From: Polyodon spathula
Taxonomy: Eukaryota; Chordata; Actinopteri; Acipenseriformes; Polyodontidae
Direction: 5' to 3'
NCBI RefSeq assembly: GCF_017654505.1
Contig: NC_054536.1
Coordinates: 10,284,794 to 10,348,793, forward strand
Length of the DNA: 64,000 bases
Part shown: one piece after another, positions 45,332 through 58,374 of the stretch
Layout of the letters: each line of letters starts with the position of its first letter
How positions within the stretch are numbered: position 1 is the first letter of the stretch
The notes under the pieces: model-generated
Database searches by the model: none
The model's input: the letters and a program-made list of their open reading frames with translations, nothing else
What the model was told of the DNA's origin: nothing
Made by a program: the position numbers and the translations under genes

Positions 45332-45334
<3 letters not shown>

Positions 45335-45378
<44 letters not shown>

Positions 45379-45408
45379 TATATGATATATATATATATAT
45401 ATATAATA

Positions 45409-45441
<33 letters not shown>
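45335..45441. repeat. Mixed (AT)n/(ATA)n microsatellite
   Basis: Imperfect AT array that passes into AATA and AAT units; probably two arrays fused by slippage. Confidence 0.92.
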
Positions 45442-45442
<1 letters not shown>

Positions 45443-46287
45443 ACAAATATACTTTATAGGAGCAGGACTTTGACCTGCCCCCTTCTCCTGTTCAGGGATC
45501 CTAACCCTGTTACAGGCTCCCTCTCTTCAAATAAACAGAATTGACCCTGTTACCTTCCCAGAACCAGATATACTGTCAAGTCTTCAAAAGTACATAAACA
45601 CATACATAAATGGCTTAAACACCTGTGTATTCAGCTAATTACCTTCCATGTCAGTCTATTTTGTGCCAGTTAAGATGAACAGAATATTCTAATGAGATAC
45701 TGTCACCTAGCGAGGAACATCTGCAAATCTGACAGCACTCATGAGACAGCTGGCAAATTAGATTTTTTGCTCTTGGAACTTTCCTGCCACTGGCAGGCAT
45801 GCACTTCCTCTGCTCTTTTCACTGTATGTTGTTGTGAGCAATGCACCAACAATTAAAAATGAGAACTGATCTGGCAAGTCTATATTCATGGCATCACAAA
45901 CACATTACAATGGGTGGACAACTATCCAAATCTTGACAGCTGCATGTGGAAATTTGACTAAGGGGTTTCTTTACAGCCTTCGTATGTGACACGGCTGTGT
46001 AAACAATGAAAGCTGGGTTCATTAATCACTGGTTGTGCTTCAATTTAAATGCTCACCAACAATTAAACTTGGCCTTTTCCCAAAGACACAATTTATACCA
46101 CTTACAAAAAGTCAACATCAATAATAATAATTAATGTGGTGGTTTTTCATTTGCCTGCATCCCTGAAAATCTAACCCATGGGATGGCACATTACCTTGGC
46201 CAGTAACATAATATCTAGTCAAGTTGTTTTTGTTGATGTCACTCATTTTAAAAATGGTATCCCACAGATGCTTGTTGATGATACAGA

Positions 46288-46531
46288 TTCATAGTGGACC
46301 ACCATCACAAAGCGCTTTACAGAGGTAGGCTGTGAACTGTGCATTATTTGCAGAGTCATTTACAATAGGATATTGATTTAACATCTCATCTGCAGGATGG
46401 AGCACAAGCAGGTTAAGTGACTTGCTCAGGGTCGCACAGTGAGTCAGTCAGTGGCAGAGGTGGGATTTGAACCGGTGATCTTCTGGTTAAAAATCCTGGA
46501 CTTTAACCACTGGTTCACACTGCTTCCCAAA
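46288..46531 (-). mobile_element. Second tRNA-derived SINE with a different 3' tail
   Basis: On the minus strand the head reads aaccagtggttaaag and carries a perfect B box (ggttcaaatcc). The core gcgaccctgagcaagtcact then taacctgc matches the SINE at 42455. The tail differs: gtaaagcgctttgtgatggt then ggtccactatg. The two copies share head and core but not 3' end, as happens when SINEs switch LINE partners. Confidence 0.8.
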
Positions 46532-47339
46532 ATGAAACAATAACACTGGTAGCCTAAGCAAATCTAAAAAAAATAAAAAATAAAAAAAGATCTAATCTTT
46601 AATCTTTTAACAGAAACGTATGACAGTTTCACTTATGGATAAACAATACATGTTTCAGAAATAGGCCCCTTTTCCACAGAGGTCTATATAAGCTACACTC
46701 TTCTAACCAGAACACACACATGCAGAGGGTCCTAAAATTGTGTAATAATCACACAATACCTGGAAGTTAAAACACACTTGAATACATTGTTTACTGTTTA
46801 GCCTAATGCAACCTGAAATGTAAGTATTATTCCACTGTGGTAAAATTCAACTGGCAACCAAGTGGATCAAATCTCTTATTGTGGAGTTGAATGTGACAAC
46901 TGTAAATGTGAAAAGGGCAGTACATTTCTCTAGCCTTCATAACTGTCTTCTATTCTAAAAGCAACAACAAATTGTAGGCAAAAACATCAGTGACTTTTTA
47001 TTTCTTTAGTGTATGTAAGTTTGTGTGATGACATTTACTTGTGGCTTTAAAGCTTGTATAATTAAAATAGAGAATATTTCAGCTCTGACAGGTCATACTG
47101 CACAACCTTATCAAGTGTCAGTAACATATGTACATGCACATTTTTTCTTTCCACATCCATTTTCAAATGCTTGTAATATACTTCTACATTTAAATACCAT
47201 AAAGTAATTGTTTTCCACATATACAAAAAGCACACCTCTGCACGAATAGTCATTTCAGGTCCAAAACAGAACAAGCTATGTTAGCCTTCGCTCTTCAGAT
47301 GGTCAGAAATAATCTAAATACACATGGCTAAAGATACAC

Positions 47340-47741
47340 TTTATATATATATAACTAAGTTGGTCTGACTAAACACCGGCCAGCTAGCTAATTACTGGTA
47401 ACTAACACAAAACCGTTGTAACAAGCACAATATCTTCGGGTCCAGTGAGCACACTGAACCTTCTTGAAACAGCGACACAGCGACACAGCAGCACACACAC
47501 ACACCCCTCTGCAACCCTAACAAACAATTATTTGTGCTTTTATAGGGTGTGACCAGGGGTAATTGACAACCAATCACTCCATTACCACCTGGCCACATTG
47601 CACACTTTTCAATCAGACACACATCAATCACCCGATTAAACCCAATTTCCATCACCAGACACCCACACACACAAGCACCCATGCACAGGCTCACTACAGA
47701 ACTGAAGAAATACATTTTAATAGATGCACATTTCACTAACA
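47340..47741 (-). mobile_element. Possible LTR or promoter-bearing retroelement fragment
   Basis: On the minus strand this GT-rich stretch has a good TATA box (ccctataaaagc, about 47540-47551) followed by a run of sequence that looks like an LTR R-U5 region, and the putative 5' end begins TGTTAGTGAAATG. I could not find a matching target duplication or a clear right end. It could be a truncated LTR or another dispersed repeat. Confidence 0.3.
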
Positions 47742-49467
47742 ATGAACCAATCTATTTTAAATAGCATTTCACACTGCACCACAAGATAAGGAATGGTAGT
47801 GCCATGTCAATGAATAAGATAGAAAACAGAAATTGCTTTTTGCAGAGATGCTGTGCTAGTATATTAGGTCATTGTTTTTAAAGCAATATCGCCACATTTT
47901 ACAGTAATACTATGTAGCCTAACATCTATGTATGAGTATGCCTACATCTAGTATTAGCCATATTTATTATTAACAGAAGTAATACTAACAGGGATGGTAT
48001 GATTTTTGTCATACTAATATTGTACGAAAACATAAAGGGTGCACTTTTGTCTTAGTAACAGTCCATTTACATGCAGTCCAGAAGGCTATATCTATGCTTT
48101 AGAAGGCTGTACGATCTTTAAAATATCTACTGCAGGCTTCAATGGTATCTTGGAATGTAGTTTGTCATTCTTCATTTGTGCAGGCAGGTAGGAAGGCAGT
48201 CAAGGGAAATAGCTTTGTAGGAGACAACCTGAAATAAAATCTCTTGAAAAAGTACATCTTCTTGTAAACTTTAAAAGGTATGTACATCGTTTAGAGTGAT
48301 ACAGTATTATTTTATCAGCTTAATTCATTTAAAAACAGTATGTCCAGTAATATTTCATGTTCAGGATGTCATTTCACTGTATATGCAAAAGAGGATTGCA
48401 AACAACTGGTAATGTTGCACTGGTGCAAGAATGGTGGATAAACAAGCCATTGGAAAATGATACGGATACTGTTTGACATATAGTGTGAAGACAAATGGCA
48501 GGACTGAACAAATATCAGCTATAAAAAAGAAATGTATTGATTCGATGTAACCTTTTATAAAGAAATGTTTTAGAAACAGACTTAGTTAACTGGAATGGTG
48601 TTTTTAACAGTGGAAAACCTCAACTGTGACAGTCTTATGACTAGAAATAAAAAATATAACCAGTCTGAACTCTCACGTTTTATTATCCTGGTTTTTGATA
48701 TCTGTTTTTCATATTTTCCATAATAGCTTAAATTTCTTTAAAAACTGCATACACTCATATTTACTATTCAACAGGTATAGGAAACCAAATAAGAGCTTTC
48801 TAAAAATATCTTGACCTTTGACTTCTGGTTCAAGGTCAAATGGACAAGTGACTGTTATGACAGCTTATAATTCCTTTAAAAAAAAACTTGATTATGGCCA
48901 TTGAATTCACTTGTAATAGAAGTTTAAATCGACCAGTTGAATAGGCAAATAACGTCAATGCTCGCCTTTTACAATCAGACGATGTTTCCCCAGAAACCTA
49001 AATTCTAGTTGTATTTGTATTGGCTACACAATACAAGCTTGCGGCTAGCCTCTACCACTCATGATTAGATTTAATCTTATCTGTTGTCGCTTAAGTTTTG
49101 ATTTCCATACAGTGCGTTGTACATTTTTTTAATTCATATGCCATTTTCCTCACTTTCAACTAACAAAAAAAAAAAAAAAGAATAAAGGTCATTCAAAGCC
49201 TAAATTAGACCTTCTTCAACAGAGAGGACCAAAACAAAATTGCCTTTTTAATTGCTCATGGTATGAAAAAACGAAATGGTTAACTGCAAGTATTTGCTGT
49301 TTGGTTTTTCAAACTGGCTCTTCATCTTCACAGTGGATTTCTGTGGGCTACAATAAGTTTATTGATAATAATACTGCTGCTGAACAAATCCCGCTAATGC
49401 AGAGGCACTTGTTTCAACATTAAGTACCTTTTGGCAAGGGCAACAGTAGTGCAGGAGTGGCCCAAAA

Positions 49468-49470
<3 letters not shown>

Positions 49471-49533
<63 letters not shown>
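49471..49533. repeat. (AT)n microsatellite at the left end of the deleted Tc1 copy
   Basis: About 31 AT units ending at the first base of the terminal repeat. A shorter AT tract (50139-50160) lies at the other end. Confidence 0.95.
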
Positions 49534-49536
<3 letters not shown>

Positions 49537-50139
49537 TGCCGTGAAAAAGTATTTGCCCCCTGTCTGATTTTCTGCATTTTAGCACATTTTTCACATTGAA
49601 TTTTGTCAGATCTTTTTGTGGGTTGTAGTAGTATATAGAGGGAGTCTGAGAGAAAAAATGACACCAAAGTTTGGAGCTTCTTTCATTTGTTTGGTGTGCC
49701 TAGTCAAAGTCCAGACCTAAACCCCATTGAGATGTTGTGGCAGGACCTGAAACAAGCAGTTTATGCTCGAAAACCCACAAATGTCACTGAGTTGAAGCAG
49801 TTCTGCGTGAAGGAGTGGGCCAAAATTCCTCCATGGCGCTGTGAGAGAGTGATCAATGACCACAGGAAGTGTTTGTTTGCAGTTATTGCTGCTAAAGGTG
49901 GCGTAACCAGTTATTGAGTCTAAGGGGGCAATTACTTTTTCACATGGGGGCATTGGGTGTTGTATAACTTTCTTTAATAAATAAATGAAATAAGTATCAA
50001 ATTTTGTGTGATTTCTTCACTCAAGGTCCCTTTTATCTAATATTAGATTTTGGTTACTTTAAAAAATTTAGATTAAAAAAATTAGATTTCTGTTAACATT
50101 CAGTGTCAAATACAGTGTCAAATACTTTTTCACGGCACT
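49534..50139 (+). mobile_element. Internally deleted Tc1-like element
   Basis: 606 bp with inverted ends of about 22 bp (cagtgccgtgaaaaagtatttg and aaatactttttcacggcact). A TA dinucleotide precedes it. Both sides are (AT)n arrays. The interior keeps only the transposase C-terminus. The element is too short to be autonomous. Confidence 0.88.
49687..49917 (+). pseudogene. Tc1-like transposase C-terminal fragment
   Basis: 76 codons beginning just before VPSQSPDLNPIEMLWQDLKQ, which contains the third catalytic acidic residue, and running to the natural end ...AAKGGVTSY. The DNA-binding domains and first two catalytic Asp residues are missing through internal deletion. Confidence 0.85.
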
Positions 50140-50160
50140 ATATATATATATATATATATT

Positions 50161-53100
50161 AGTATAAACTTAAACTTAAAAAAAGACTGTCTTCCTCAAA
50201 AATTCTAAATGCATATCCAGGATCAGCACTTATCCTAAATCTTAAGAGGTTCTGTAATAATTCTTAATTTCTGTCCTATCATACTGGGAAAAAAATGAAC
50301 AAGGAAAATGATTTTTAGCAGTACTCAAAGGTGATGTTAATATATCTCAAAGAGCCAGCAGTATGCTTTATGTGGGAAAATTTGTATGAAAGATACATAC
50401 ATGGGTAAGCACAGTAGTTCTGTATTTTTACAGTGTATTTTTTTGATGTAACCACTTGAACTGGAACCATGCCAGTGTGACTCGATATCTGGTGGGAGAA
50501 TTATTCCTGACAGTAGGCATTATGTACTGAAGGTAATGGTCAGGGATTCCTTCTTACAAGCAGTAGACTTGTCTGTAAAAAAGATTTGGTACATTTTATA
50601 ATACTAGTTCACATTTTTCAATAGTGGTCAGATAAGATAACCAAAAACCTATTTACTACAAAGAAGAGGGCTTTATAAATGTCATGTATCATGCATGGTC
50701 AGACACCATGCAGCGGCACTATGACCTTGGTGTTGATTCTTGAGACCATTGGGCATCTGGAGTGATTCAGCCACTACTGAATTCCTAACAGCTTTGAACA
50801 TTGAATCCTGTATTGATTTTACAATAGCAAGATCTAAATTCATTTTCCTTTCTGTTTTTACAATCACATTGATATATCAATTTAAACATATATATGAATG
50901 GCAGATTTTCTTTGCTTTCTTTACTTTTCATTGATAGTGTCTAATTATTTTCAAATTTCATTGACATATTTTTGCTAAATAAATTATTATTCAACATTTA
51001 TCATTTATTTTGGCATTGGATTGGCTTACCACACTCTACTGACATTTTTATCTTATCGAATTCTACATGGTTTGGAGACAATAGAATCACAGTACAGGCT
51101 GCAACATCAGGTTTTCTATGCCTCAAAACTTCTATCAAATGAGAAATAAATGATATATTATGCCTCAGCTTATCTACTTATACTTGTTCAATTGTTTGAG
51201 TTTTTTGTATTTATTTTAAAAGCAAGTAGAACTGATTGCAGATTGATTTCTGTGGCTGCCTTTACTATCTTTGCATTCTGTCTGCTTGTGTTTACAGTGA
51301 CATAAGCACTAATAGGATTTGCCTTCAATGGAGGCGCAGGACAGTTCCTTGTATTGTGATTAAGTTGAGGGCTGAACAGAAGTTCAATTCCAATGCACAA
51401 TATCTCAGAATTAATTTAGGGGCAGCTATCTCTGGAGTTAAATTTAAAACTTGACATCTCTTGTCTCAGATAAAGATACAGTTTTAGGAACAGCTCTTTA
51501 GGAGTTAAATGTCCAGATTTAGTTTTACATCTTGCTTGGGTGCCAAGTTTGGTACGTGAATAAAATAAACACGTTTTTGCAAAACTGTTAACAAATAATG
51601 ATACTGCAGTTAGCAAACCCACTGGAGAAAAACAGTACTTGTGAACCCTTTGTATATATTTCAGACAAATTCTAAAGTTTATGAAGGCACGCTCCACATC
51701 ACAATTTACACAGCTATATTACTTTTTAAAATATTAGAAATACATATCATATATATATATATATAACACAGAACTTTGCAAAAAGTGTGTTCTTTCTCTT
51801 GCTTACTTGCTCACTCTCTTTCACCCCTTACTGTTTTCTTCCCCTTCCCATAATGGGATCAGCTGCGTCTGTGTTTTCAAATAAACCTCCCCTCATCTGG
51901 TAAGATTGCGAGGCAGTCACCTCCACCGTCATTGAAACTGCTCAAAGCTAACACTCAAATGAAGCAACATCTGCATGGATTCGGCAGTGACTTCACTTAC
52001 ACTTAAAATAAAATAAATTCTTAGGAAGGCTATTATGTAGATATTTTAGCAATTGTTCAATAGCAAAATACTTTTGTTGCTGTGTTGGGTTTCTATAGCT
52101 CATGGCAACACAAATTGACATGGTTGTTGTTGTAGGATTTTTTTTTTTAATTTTTTATGAACATTACAAATGTTGTATCCCTCAAAAGAAATCCTGCAAT
52201 ACAAAACTAGTTGCAAGGTTTGATTGTGTCAATCTGAACTGCAAAATGAAGGTCATTTTAGATCCACGCTATGGCTGCATCAGCTCACTGGACGACCAAG
52301 TTTATTCCTTGTTCGTCAAGGACGATCTTTATGTTTTGAAATGAGGGTTTCATTTATGGGCTGACGTCCATAGAACCGTGTTTGCTGACATCATTGTTTC
52401 ATGCAAAAACATGCCCATGACAGCACACACACCCAGGAATTCCCTTTTCATGTGGCACGATTCATGTTTAAACCCGCACACATTATTCACAGTATTAATA
52501 ACATGAAAGTGAACGGGCTGAACAGTCAACACAAGGGATAAAACAGAAAGAGCACTATGAACACAGTTCCATCTGCCTTTATAAATCTGACAGAGAAAAC
52601 CTTCAGATTTCCATTTTAATTGAAAAACAAAAAAAAAAAAAACTGCAGACAAAGCAATCCTACAGTGTGCTTCCTTCATAAAACAAACGGATGCTTTCCA
52701 CTGGAGTTTGTGTCAGGGGTTCCTATTCCACTAAGTTGCCTCTTTCTTGTCATTAGAAAGGCTAGCGTTAAAGTAAGCAAAGTACTTCCTTTCACTAGTG
52801 AGCATGTCGCTCCTGGCAAGAGCTCACAATCTCACGGGAATGCCATGCTTGAGCAGGAAGTCTATGTTAACACTAAACCATTCCAATTTCCTTTCCTTTG
52901 TGGAAAAAAAAATCAACAAGCTCGTCACTCACCACAGTGCTATGGCAGGAGATCAAAGGGTGTTATCATCTGTTGTACAGTACATCTAAGCATGTGTCTT
53001 TCACGTTTCAAAAACAAGCAAATATATTATAGCAGGGACTTTCAAGGAAAACCATCTTGCAAAATGAAAGGAAATGTAAACACATAAAGAAAATCTAATA

Positions 53101-54814
53101 GAAAAAAGAACAGTAACTTTATTGATACTACAATGCATTAAAATAAAGTGGGCTGTATGTTTAAAGGTTGTTCATACCATGAGGATTGGGGGTGAATTCA
53201 TAATGCTGTTACAGTACATGTGATGTACAACACTGTATTGTTTTGGTATCGGCTGCCATAAGGTGATGCAAGATATACAAAGTAAACTTGCCAGCTGTGC
53301 CTACATACAGTATATGATGACTGGATATTCAATTTAAAGTTCACTATTTACTAATAATATGAATTCATGATTAAAAGAACAATACATTTGAGAAACACTA
53401 ATATTAACACCAGCTAGAGTGTGCAGTGATCTCTGGGAATGACAAATATGTATTAAAGCAATAACTACAGGGAGCATTGAGTGTACAATGACAAAATAGT
53501 CTAATATGTTAAACTAAGGAAACTGCTGTCTCCATGTACACTATATGCACCCTGCAGGTCTCCAACCAAAACGGCAACAGTTTTGCTATTTCGTTTTTTT
53601 AAGGTCCTATATTTATATTTTTCAAGTCTGCCCTGAGTCTGATTTCAATTGAATCGATCATTTGGCTGTGCTGTCCAATGGATGGCTTTTCAGAAATACA
53701 TCACTCATGAAAAGCAATTCTACAGTACGCAACTTACTATAGTGCATCACAAAGAAATGTAATGTATCTTTCAATAATAAAATACAAAATGCACTTACTA
53801 CTGTTGTTTAAATGATGTTGTTTTATGTATAGAATGTACTGCCCTCTACTGACAATATTATGGATAGCTTTTTTTTTTTTTTATTTTACTTTTTAGTTTA
53901 GTGAACACAAAAGCTTAGCTTATCCAGAATATGTTTATTCATCTTTTAGTATGACTTAAATCCAGAACATGTACACAATAAATGACATTTCAATAAAACA
54001 CAACATATATCCCTAAATAACTCAGTCGACGTATGTATTTTGGGGCATTAATTAAAAAAAAAAAAAATGCAATATATCTTTTTAATTTGTTTTAATTGAT
54101 ATAAATAATAAAGATATATTTACAGGGAGTGTTGTTGGAAAATGTGTTATGTAGCAATCTGAAATGAATAATGTATGCTTATTCTGTAACAAGAGTCCTG
54201 AGAGGTTGCTATAGTAGTCAGTTTCAACAAGCAATCATTGAAAAATAACACTTTAGCTGTCACAGCTCATAGTGTAACACCTGAACAGGTTATAATGAAG
54301 TCACAAAGTCTGTATATTCTATAACAAGTCAGTAACACAAATGTTGCTAATACACTACAACCCCTTTGTGGAATTAAGCTAAATGTATGTTTAACCTTTA
54401 TGGTGGAATACAGTACTGTAATACCCCTGTTTTCATATTAGAAGAGCACATACACCACTGACAGAAAGCCTGCACCTTTACTCAGAAATGCTATCTTTAG
54501 AAATAGAAGTCCCAACAGGGAGTGTAGTCTATTGCAATGGCCTTTAACCCAGAGACACAAATGAAATGTGTTAAGAGTTTCCAGTGATGCCAGAGTGCAG
54601 CGGGGGTTTTAGGGTTCTAGTATTTTCAAAATGAGATTTTCGGTTATTTTGATATTATTTTAGTATAACACTGCTGAGATGTAACCAAAGATGCAAGGCT
54701 TTCACAGTCCAGAAGTAGCTTCGGGGGTATTACAGTACTGTATTCCATTACCTGGCCTCTCTGTAGAAACAGCTGGACAGAAAAAATAACAATAAAAAGT
54801 TGAATTTGACTTAC
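50161..54814. other. Intron 4, nothing recognised
   Basis: Long unique AT-rich stretch. Open frames up to 155 codons (52620-53087) have no family resemblance or splice context and look random. Confidence 0.4.
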
Positions 54815-54967
54815 ATCTTTTTGAGTATCTTTAAGAGGCAGCTGATCTGGTTTCTGTACACAAAGGCAAGGTCCACCGCCTTTCGCCTCCTCTGTAGCTT
54901 TTCCAGGTGAATGCGGATGTCATGGGAATCTTCTTCAGTTACATCACGATTTCCTTTTGATATTACT
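54815..54967 (-). CDS. cnbd1: cnbd1 coding exon 4
   Basis: 153-bp exon with acceptor tttatttttag and donor gtaagt. It is rich in charged residues (HLEKLQRRRKAVDLAF) and probably helical. It ends in ILKK, which aligns with human ILKKLPIHRT across the junction into exon 5. The intron that follows (37491-54814) is the largest in the window, about 17 kb, and is packed with mobile elements. Confidence 0.88.
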
Positions 54968-54999
54968 CTAAAATAAATAAAAAGGTAATGTACATATTC

Positions 55000-55487
55000 T
55001 GAAATATGGGTTCTTGCGTACCCCTCTCTTCACCACCCTGCCCCTCCTACCCCCAATCCCTTGTGTCTCCCTACACCCCTTATCGCACTCTCCACTCCTC
55101 CTCTACTGGTCACCTGGTCATGCCTCTCCATTGCACGCTCCTTCTCTTCCTTAGCCCCTCTGTGGTGGAACCAGCTACCAGTGGACCTCAGGACTGCTCC
55201 ATCTCTCACTGCTTTCCGTTCACCTCCTCAAAACTCACCTGTTTAAAGTGTCTACTATGCACTGGACTTGCCTGACCAAAGCACCATGCTACTGGATCCT
55301 TAGCTAATGCACCACCCTTCCTCTACTGCACAACTCGTGTCTTTGTAGATATAACTTACTGTAATGCTTACTTGTTGCTCCCTAGTTCATATTGTACTTT
55401 TCTATTATTTGCATCTACTGTAAACTATACTGTCTTTAAATATTAACCGTGCATTGTAATAATGTACTGCCCTGCAACACCTGAATA

Positions 55488-55490
<3 letters not shown>
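55000..55490 (+). mobile_element. L2-type LINE 3' end fragment
   Basis: At about 55166-55245 the translation reads WNQLPVDLRTAPSLTAFRS and then, in another frame, the KTHLF-type ending. This is the conserved C-terminus of L2/CR1-group reverse transcriptases. A 3' UTR and an (AATA/AAT)n tail at about 55484-55535 follow. Confidence 0.7.
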
Positions 55491-55536
<46 letters not shown>

Positions 55537-56974
55537 TGTGATCAATAGAATGCAGTAGAGATGAACATGTTTCTGAACTGTTTTGTAAACTTGACCTCCA
55601 ACCATCATTCCCTTGATGATGTACAGTATAGAATTCATATTGAAATAAGCGCAACAAGATTGTTTATCTGTTAACTGCATGTTCTTCAATATACTTATAA
55701 CCAAGAAGCACAAAATGTGCATAGCTCTCTAGCATTATTTCATTGGAGGTGACAAGCCTCATTGTGTTGTTATATGAGCATGTAATCATTAAAGGGTGTC
55801 TCCAGTGGCCTCCCTTATCTCCCAGCGCTATTCTATTCGATGGTAATTCATTTATGATTTCCAATACATGAGCCCCTACTGTAGGTCTTTACAGATTTCC
55901 AGCTGACACACTCAGTCAAGCTGTGATTAATGCAGCCGATCTGCTCATTTTGTTAAATCGTGTTTAACAATTTGTTTTATTGTTGTTGAAACAAGACATA
56001 TGAGTAGTATAGCAGTGCTATAATTTTTTACAACTAGGAAACTTTTGTTTAAAAATATTATCCTACACATCTTATGTAGATTTTCTACAAAGAAATGATA
56101 AGAGATATTACATTCAATTATTAGCTTGGTTTAAGTCAATAACTAAACAGAATCCTTTGGACAATATGAACAACAGTATTGTATTTTCTAAAACCTTTTC
56201 CTTCCTCAACTAATGCAAGAACAATGACTCCATTAATTCTAAAACAAAATAATATTGTCAACATTATGGATTAGGCACAGTAAACGGTAAATATGGAAGT
56301 TTATGGATGAGTAGTTTGAGCAAAGGTCTGTCAGAGTTTTGTACTTGAGTCAAATGAGGGGTGAAAAAATTGATTTTTCTAATGAGCATTCTCTTTGCAT
56401 CGCAGCACATTCGAAAGAAATACTATTTTATATACATGTTTTTTTAAAGTGTGTGTTTTCAGTAAAGTGGGATTCCCACTCAAGCATTAAATGAATTGAG
56501 GATTAGCTAGTGTTCATGTTTTACAGTTGAGCTGTGGCCTGTTACAGATTTTTCATCAAAAGTTAAGGGAAGGGCTCTGTAATAAACACAAATAAATGAA
56601 GAAAAAAAAAAACTTGTGAAAGTCAATAAAAGAGCCATGTTCAATGTGCTAGGTGACCAAAAAAAAAAGTTTTGGCCTAAAAAGGCTTCGTTATATATCA
56701 TATTTACTCAGGCCAGGGGATCTAGAAATCCTTGCTCTATTCTTGACGCACAGAAGCAGTACAGTAGCTAACTGCTATGCAAAATCAGGTTCTGTATTCC
56801 AGTACATCTTTTTCCGAAGTGTTAACAATGCTCTGAGAATAACGCCTAACCCCTAAGTGCTGCTGGTACACCAAAGTATAACGCGTCCCCCTGCAACACT
56901 GCCTCTGGCTGTAGGAAATACAGTAAGAATTATTACTAACTACTATTTAGATTGGTAGAAATTACAGTTCTTAC

Positions 56975-57088
56975 TTTTTCTTTTCCACGACAGGGATCCT
57001 CGGCAGTTTCATTTTAGGTTGGAGAAAAATGTTAGGATAGGCATTCATGAACAAATCATGAGCCTCATCTGTTGTGTGGGGGTTGTGT
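56975..57088 (-). CDS. cnbd1: cnbd1 coding exon 3
   Basis: 114-bp exon between acceptor ttctttag and donor gtaaga. The peptide includes EAHDLFMNAYPNIFLQPKMK, close to the human CNBD1 stretch AHDTFMKQYPKVFLHQKPR as recalled. This is one of the strongest identity matches in the gene. Two bases are left over and are completed by the first base of exon 4. Confidence 0.9.
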
Positions 57089-57476
57089 CTAAAGAAAAGA
57101 AAAGTGAAAAATAAAATCTGAATCTGTGGCACACGTGGTAATACAAAATACCTGTGTAGCTCTGTATGGTACACATGGAATACAGTACAATTTAGCAGAA
57201 ATGCACACCAAACTAGAATTTACTGTGGAAAAAGCTTTTTCACACGTTATTAACCATATGATTAATTTATCGTATAAACATCTGCAGCAGTATTTTTTAG
57301 ATACCATGCTTATATATTGCCTTTGGTGTTTTCCATGCTTACCATTATTAACTATGGTTTCACATGCTTGCCTGTGCTTTAATACTACTGTACTATGCTT
57401 TATGACTCTGCTATGTAGTCAACAGAGGATGCCGGACTGCAGGTTCTTTTAAAAGACAAATAAAACTTGTCCTTAC

Positions 57477-57549
57477 TTGTTTTGGAGCCCATTAATTTGA
57501 CATGTAGTTTCTAACTGACAATAGTCTATCCCTATGAAAGGCTGTATTT
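57477..57549 (-). CDS. cnbd1: cnbd1 coding exon 2
   Basis: 73-bp exon with a good acceptor (pyrimidines then cacttcacag) and donor gtaagg. It enters with two bases that complete the codon from exon 1 and leaves two bases for exon 3. The translation contains IDYCQLETTCQINGLQ, which parallels human CNBD1 INYGQLNALCHIRGQ as recalled. No domain is assigned; this is the variable N-terminal region. Confidence 0.8.
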
Positions 57550-58230
57550 CTGTGAAGTGAAACAAAAAACAATTAAAAGGTTAATAACACATTTTCAACT
57601 TCATTGGTGTACATGAAAGGTTTAAATGATTAAACAAATTATTTATTTCAGGGAGTGTTGGACAAAAGCCCTTCAGCTTGGTAGAAAGAAAAGTAACTAC
57701 AGTGCAGTAAGCTTGTTATTTTTCAAGAATTCTGTGGATGATGTCATGATTATGTCAGAATAGAATGTTCCCAAGTGGTTCCAAAGTTCCTTTGTTTCAT
57801 TCCCTTTGTTTGGGAGCAGAATTTGTTCCCTAGCACTGTGATCCCAATGGTGATGTCTTCAGCTATATATCATATTACATATCTCAACTGTACAATCCCA
57901 ATTGTTTCCTTTATTTTTTTGATCATTTTGCAGTTATGCGTTTGTCATGTTAATACTATGCATTTACCACGCTTAACCATAACTTATCTGTGATTGCTTG
58001 TAAGTGTATGGCAACCACTGTAATCTAAGATGTCAGTTATACTTGAATAGTACTTTCACAGACGCTGACTAGCACTAATCTCGTGTTAATCAGGGCCTCT
58101 GAAACCAGGTAGCCCAAAGGTTAAGCAAAATGTTGATGTATAGATAAGAAATTCAGCACTGCAAATGAAACGAAAAGGGTTAGAATGTAAACAGCATCAG
58201 TGACTTGGACATTTCATTGAAATACATATG

Positions 58231-58231
<1 letters not shown>

Positions 58232-58308
<77 letters not shown>
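58232..58308. repeat. (ATT)n microsatellite next to cnbd1 exon 1
   Basis: About 26 ATT units starting only about 20 bp past the exon 1 donor, in intron 1. Confidence 0.95.
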
Positions 58309-58309
<1 letters not shown>

Positions 58310-58328
58310 TAAAAGTTTATTAACTTAC

Positions 58329-58374
58329 GAGTTTTCTGAATTGAACAACTTGATTGAACAGCAGCCAAAGGCAT
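58329..58374 (-). CDS. cnbd1: cnbd1 coding exon 1 (start codon)
   Basis: First coding exon of a cyclic nucleotide-binding domain-containing 1 homologue. The frame starts MPLAAVQSSC, resembling the remembered human start (MPMSSLPAAI). It encodes 15 codons plus one base and ends at a consensus donor (gtaagt at 58323-58328 on the reverse strand). The leftover base joins exon 2 in phase. CNBD1 is a poorly characterised protein with cNMP-binding-like folds, no membrane segment and no catalytic domain. The start codon lies about 1.8 kb from the divergent cngb3 start. The frame stays open upstream of this ATG, so the start was chosen by similarity and exon phase. Confidence 0.8.

Larger units (their letters stand above)
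43688..49470. other. Intron 4, mostly unrecognised
   Basis: Only the microsatellite at 45335, the SINE at 46288 and the LTR-like stretch at 47340 are explained. The rest is AT-rich without coding signal. Confidence 0.4.

Noticed and set aside
52620..53087. 155-codon plus-strand open frame
   Set aside because: No domain, no similarity I recognise, no splice context; it lies deep in cnbd1 intron 4 and its composition is like translated AT-rich DNA.
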